A stretch of DNA of 9,450 bases, from positions 1 to 9,450 of the forward strand of contig JAJZZU010000076.1 in NCBI GenBank assembly GCA_021797365.1, given 5' to 3'. The position numbers and the translations under genes are program-made. The DNA is from Pseudomonadota bacterium. Lineage in GTDB: Bacteria > Pseudomonadota > Gammaproteobacteria > Acidiferrobacterales > Acidiferrobacteraceae. Position 1 is the stretch's first letter. Every line of letters begins with the position of its first letter. The notes under the pieces are model-generated. The model did no database searches and was not told the DNA's origin. It was given only the letters and a program-made list of their open reading frames with translations. Of this stretch, positions 6,851 through 9,450 are shown piece by piece.

Positions 6851-7125
6851 AGGGTAAGCCTAAAAATGCCCCCGCCCTATCCGCCGAAAGTCGGAGACGG
6901 CAGAGTCCGGTGCACCCGCGGGTTCATGAAACACTTCCCGCCGCACCCGGCTATGGCCCCCATAGCAAACTCTTCGAGTCCGGCGTGCCGCATAGGTTCC
7001 GATATAATTCCGGGTATCGCCGCACCCCCGGCGATCACGCCCCCTTCGGTCCTGCGCGCCCGGCCTTTCGGGCTTGTGTGGGCCCCCGCCCTTTGCCATA
7101 GTGGTCCGTACCCGAGGGACACGGC
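6851..7125. other. Intergenic spacer between the small RNA and the oxidoreductase gene
   Basis: No credible gene was found. It should hold the promoter of the small RNA (minus) and that of the oxidoreductase (plus). Two perfect hairpins stand out: ATCGCCG/CGGCGAT (7016-7035, loop CACCCC) and GCCCG/CGGGC (7058-7073). A perfect TATAAT (7003-7008) has no -35 partner at normal spacing on the plus strand. Open frames crossing here are GC-driven and match nothing recognisable. Confidence 0.6.
7074..7102 (+). promoter_or_regulatory. Possible sigma70-type promoter of the quinone oxidoreductase gene
   Basis: TTGTGT (7074-7079), a 17-base spacer and CATAGT (7097-7102) are positioned to start transcription near 7109, leaving a leader of about 17 bases that contains the GAGGG ribosome site (7114-7118). 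Both hexamers match only partly (3/6 and 4/6), so this is a weak call. Confidence 0.35.
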
Positions 7126-8109
7126 ATGCGATACATCGACTACGAACCCGGTGGCGACGCCGATACCTTGCGACTCGCCGAGGGCCCGACCCCGGCCCCA
7201 CGGACCGGTGAGATCCTGATCGAAGTCGCGTACGCCGGCATCAATCGCCCGGACATCCTGCAGCGGTCGGGACGCTATCCGCCGCCGCCAGGCGCCTCCC
7301 CGATCCTTGGTCTCGAGGTCTCCGGGCATGTCGCTGAGGTAGGAGCCGGCGTACAGGAATGGCGGGGCGGTGACGCCGTAACGGCGCTCGTGCCCGGCGG
7401 CGGCTACGCCGAATACTGCACCACACCCGCTGATCAGGCCTTGCGCGTCCCTGCCCACATGGATCTGGCATCCGCCGCCGCCCTCCCCGAGAACTGGGTT
7501 ACGGTGTGGGCCAACGCCGCCGACATGGGCGCACTGAAAGCGGGCGAGCGCCTGCTCGTGCATGGCGGCACGAGCGGCATCGGGTTCACGGCCATCCAAC
7601 TCGCCAGGTTTCTTGGCGCGACCTGCTGGGCGACGGTCGGGAACGACGACAAGGCGGCCTTCTGTCGCGCATCCGGCGCCCACCACGTCATCAATTACCG
7701 AACGACCGATTTCGCGGAAGCGGTGATGGAGGCGACTGGCCATCAGGGCATCGACGTGATCCTCGATGTCGTGGGCGCCCCCTATTTGGAGCGTCACATC
7801 GGCATCCTCAGGCGTGACGGCCGGCTCGTCTTCATCGCACTCTCCGGCGACAACCGAGGCGAGATCGACCTCGCCCCGATCCTGACCAAGCGCCTGCGGT
7901 TGACCGGCTCCGCCATGCGCCCGCGCACGGTCGGCGAAAAGCGCGCCATACGCGACGCACTCGCCCAGCACATCTGGCCCGAACTCGATCACGGCCGGCT
8001 GCTCCCACACATCGGCGCGCGGTTTCCGCTCACCGAGGCCGCGCGCGCCCATGCGCTCATGGAAAGCGGCGACCATCGCGGCAAGATCGTGCTTGCCGTA
8101 AAGCCCTAA
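7126..8109 (+). CDS. NAD(P)H-quinone oxidoreductase, PIG3/zeta-crystallin type
   Basis: Zinc-free medium-chain dehydrogenase/reductase expected to reduce quinones with NAD(P)H in the cytoplasm. The 327-residue length is typical. The N-terminal GroES-like domain carries the PIG3 signature N-R-P-D-I-L-Q-R-S-G-R-Y-P-P-P-P-G-A-S (40-58) and L-G-L-E-V-S-G (61-67). The Rossmann cofactor loop is H-G-G-T-S-G-I-G (146-153), and the C terminus ends G-K-I-V-L. The structural and catalytic zinc cysteines of alcohol dehydrogenases are absent, as expected. ATG 7126 has GAGGG seven bases upstream. The gene is divergent from the small RNA/lexA operon and converges on the broken fic gene 36 bases away. It looks intact and has no obvious functional tie to the mutasome. 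Confidence 0.93.
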   Translation: MRYIDYEPGGDADTLRLAEGPTPAPRTGEILIEVAYAGINRPDILQRSGRYPPPPGASPILGLEVSGHVAEVGAGVQEWRGGDAVTALVPGGGYAEYCTTPADQALRVPAHMDLASAAALPENWVTVWANAADMGALKAGERLLVHGGTSGIGFTAIQLARFLGATCWATVGNDDKAAFCRASGAHHVINYRTTDFAEAVMEATGHQGIDVILDVVGAPYLERHIGILRRDGRLVFIALSGDNRGEIDLAPILTKRLRLTGSAMRPRTVGEKRAIRDALAQHIWPELDHGRLLPHIGARFPLTEAARAHALMESGDHRGKIVLAVKP

Positions 8110-8145
8110 ACCGCACCGGACCCGCCCGGCCGGGGCCAACGAATA

Positions 8146-9082
8146 TTACGTATTGCGCAGGCGCATGAGCTCCTTACTTGGGGAGCTCATGCCTGACCAC
8201 AATCCGTCACGGTCTCGAGTGTTTGGTGCTACAAAACGGGCCTTTTTGCGCATGCTCGTTACCGGAAAACCGGAAAGAATCCCGGCCTGCCCTTCGTCAT
8301 CCGCGCATACGCCACAATCTCTACCCTGGGCGCCACGAGATCGCAACCCCTGCCATACGCGACGTTCCTTGGCCAGCGCTATCCACTTCGGATACCGTAT
8401 GTTGTGCGCGCTGCCGTCGGCGCATGCCAGCAGCAGGTCGCCCACGATACGGCCGTTGCCATTGTCGAAGGGATGCAAGGTCACACACCAAAGATGGACG
8501 AGTCCTGCCTTGATGAGCGGCAGGTCCCCCGCATTCCCATTGACCCGTTCCAGAAAGCGGCGCATCTCGATCTCGAGACGCTGGGCCGGGCGGCGCCTCG
8601 AAATACACGCGCTCACGGCCGATGGGGCCGAAGACCATTCGCATCGGGCCTACGGCATCGTCCCGGAAGCCGCTCACCCTGATCCTTGTTGAGGGCCGGA
8701 ATAGCCCGCAGAGAAGAGCACTGCATCAGCCAAATAGGCGCTCGCGAGTAATCGGGGCCACGCAATTGGCCGTGGCATCCAGCACCATATCGACGACTCC
8801 CTCGACGCGCCGGTCTGCCGGGACCGGGGCCCCGATGTCCGACACCCTGGCGACGGACGATGCTCGAGCGCACGGCCTCGACATCGAGCCCCTCACTCTC
8901 GATCTCACTATCCTCGGCAAGCACTGATAGGCTCGCCCGAACGCGCAGGACCATACCGGCGTCGGTCAGACGCCCTACGCGCCCCTCGCTTCCGTAAGAG
9001 GGGCAGCCAGTGCCGCGAGGTCGTAGCGCCACCGCGGCCAGTCGTCTGCCTGCCAGATGTAGGTGTAATCTCCGCTTTCCAT
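8146..9082 (-). pseudogene. fic: Broken DUF4172-Fic family protein (putative AMPylating enzyme)
   Basis: Fic enzymes transfer AMP or related groups to target proteins. Pieces of one family member are spread over different frames. The DUF4172 start M-E-S-G-D-Y-T-Y-I-W-Q (from 9082) runs to about 8981; the next frame carries S-E-I-E-S-E-G-L-D and V-R-S-S-I-V-R-R (to about 8841); the first frame resumes with P-A-D-R-R-V-E-G-V-V to E-R-L-F-G and meets TGA at 8728-8726. G-P-I-G-R-E-R-V-Y-F-E-A-P-P follows (to 8588), then a third frame with the active-site motif H-P-F-D-N-G-N-G-R (8475-8449). After about 8390 the family tail is not recognisable. The inhibitory-helix site, S-x-x-x-E-G in relatives, reads D-S-E-I-E-S. 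At least three frame changes plus a stop argue for a true pseudogene over one read error. The upstream frame stays open to 9193 without recognisable similarity. Confidence 0.85.
8163..8192. repeat. Perfect 11-bp inverted repeat between convergent genes
   Basis: Arms GCATGAGCTCC (8163-8173) and GGAGCTCATGC (8182-8192) enclose the eight-base loop TTACTTGG. It lies 53 bases after the oxidoreductase stop and within the last codons of the fic remnant. No T-run follows on either strand, so it is not a classical rho-independent terminator. It could still act as a 3'-end stabilising hairpin for the oxidoreductase mRNA. Confidence 0.8.
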
Positions 9083-9257
9083 GCGTTGATTATAGGCCTC
9101 ATTCTCCGCAGGGACACGACGGTCTCCGTAACCTACGTGGAGTTTGCGCATCTCTTCTCGCACTCTGACATGAATGGGCAGAACGACGGGCACGCGGGGA
9201 TCAGGCCCAGAAATCCTTGAGCTTGCTTACGGGGCAGTTTGTGAGAGGCACCACCGT

Positions 9258-9450
9258 CTATTCAGGGGATTTTGTCCCATCGATCTCCAACGCCGCCCGA
9301 TCAAAGGTATAAGTGCCCAGGCAAGCCAGATGCCGGTCACGAGCCGCGGCCTTTGCCGTGTTCATGATCAACGCGTCAGCAAAATCGGCTACCTTTAGAC
9401 CGTTGGCGGTTTTCACGGGCCTCGCAGCCAGGAAATCGTCGAGCGCTACA
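9258..9450 (-). CDS. vapC: PIN-domain (VapC-like) toxin, C-terminal part, cut by the window edge
   Basis: The minus frame enters at the right edge and gives 63 residues before TAG (9260-9258). They include V-A-D-F-A-D-A-L-I (20-28 of the visible part) and G-T-Y-T-F-D-R-A-A-L (45-54), which match the last conserved acidic region and the T-F-D motif of PIN-domain ribonucleases. VapC toxins cleave RNA, often tRNA or rRNA, and are held inactive by a VapB antitoxin normally encoded just upstream, here outside the window. The start, the N-terminal acidic residues and any antitoxin cannot be checked. The visible portion has no frameshift. The broken fic gene lies downstream on the same strand, 175 bases away, and nothing clear lies between. 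Confidence 0.75.
   Translation of the reverse strand, partial: VALDDFLAARPVKTANGLKVADFADALIMNTAKAAARDRHLACLGTYTFDRAALEIDGTKSPE

Noticed and set aside
7003..7008. Perfect TATAAT as a plus-strand promoter -10
   Set aside because: No -35-like hexamer is present at 16-18 bases upstream, and it lies 118 bases before the gene. A weaker pair nearer the gene fits better.
6877..8139. A 420-codon minus-strand open frame opposite the oxidoreductase
   Set aside because: It is the shadow of the well-conserved PIG3-type gene and has no family features.
8163..8192. Inverted repeat as a rho-independent terminator
   Set aside because: No U-run follows the stem on either strand.

Overview
The window looks like part of the chromosome of a high-GC gammaproteobacterium. 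Three things point that way: an SOS operator of the CTGT-N8-ACAG type, a lexA-imuA-imuB-dnaE2 mutasome operon in the order known from pseudomonads and relatives, and a Csr/Rsm-type regulatory RNA. The genus cannot be named from sequence alone.

Left end (1-1020): a plus-strand gene for a GAF + LuxR-HTH transcription regulator. It is preceded by an exact 127-base copy (1-127) of codons near the 3' end of dnaE2 (1051-1177). The repeat starts at the first base of the window and is exactly 127 bases long, a common maximum k-mer size in short-read assembly. It may therefore be an assembly overlap and not a biological duplication.

Centre (1021-6670, minus strand): a compact SOS mutagenesis operon, lexA > imuA > imuB > dnaE2. 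lexA/imuA share one base (TGATG), imuA/imuB are 14 bases apart, and imuB/dnaE2 overlap in ATGA. A 16-bp SOS box sits one base upstream of the lexA start codon, and no Shine-Dalgarno is visible there. LexA would repress its own gene and the cassette. After damage, ImuA, ImuB (catalytically inactive Y-family protein) and DnaE2 (error-prone polymerase) would carry out mutagenic lesion bypass.

Just upstream of lexA on the same strand (about 6850-6679) is a non-coding stretch that folds as a chain of short hairpins with GGA in their loops. It ends in a hairpin plus eight U residues whose loop is AAGGAA. This is the architecture of CsrA/RsmA-sequestering small RNAs (CsrB, RsmX/Y/Z). Its terminator ends 10 bases before the SOS box, so the sRNA 3' end and the lexA promoter region touch or overlap. 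This is the most interesting element of the window.

Right of it, a roughly 275-base spacer leads into a plus-strand zinc-free quinone oxidoreductase of the PIG3 type (7126-8109). Beyond that lies a decayed accessory patch on the minus strand: a DUF4172-Fic gene broken by several frameshifts and a stop (8146-9082), and the C-terminal end of a PIN-domain, VapC-like toxin that runs off the right edge (9258-9450).
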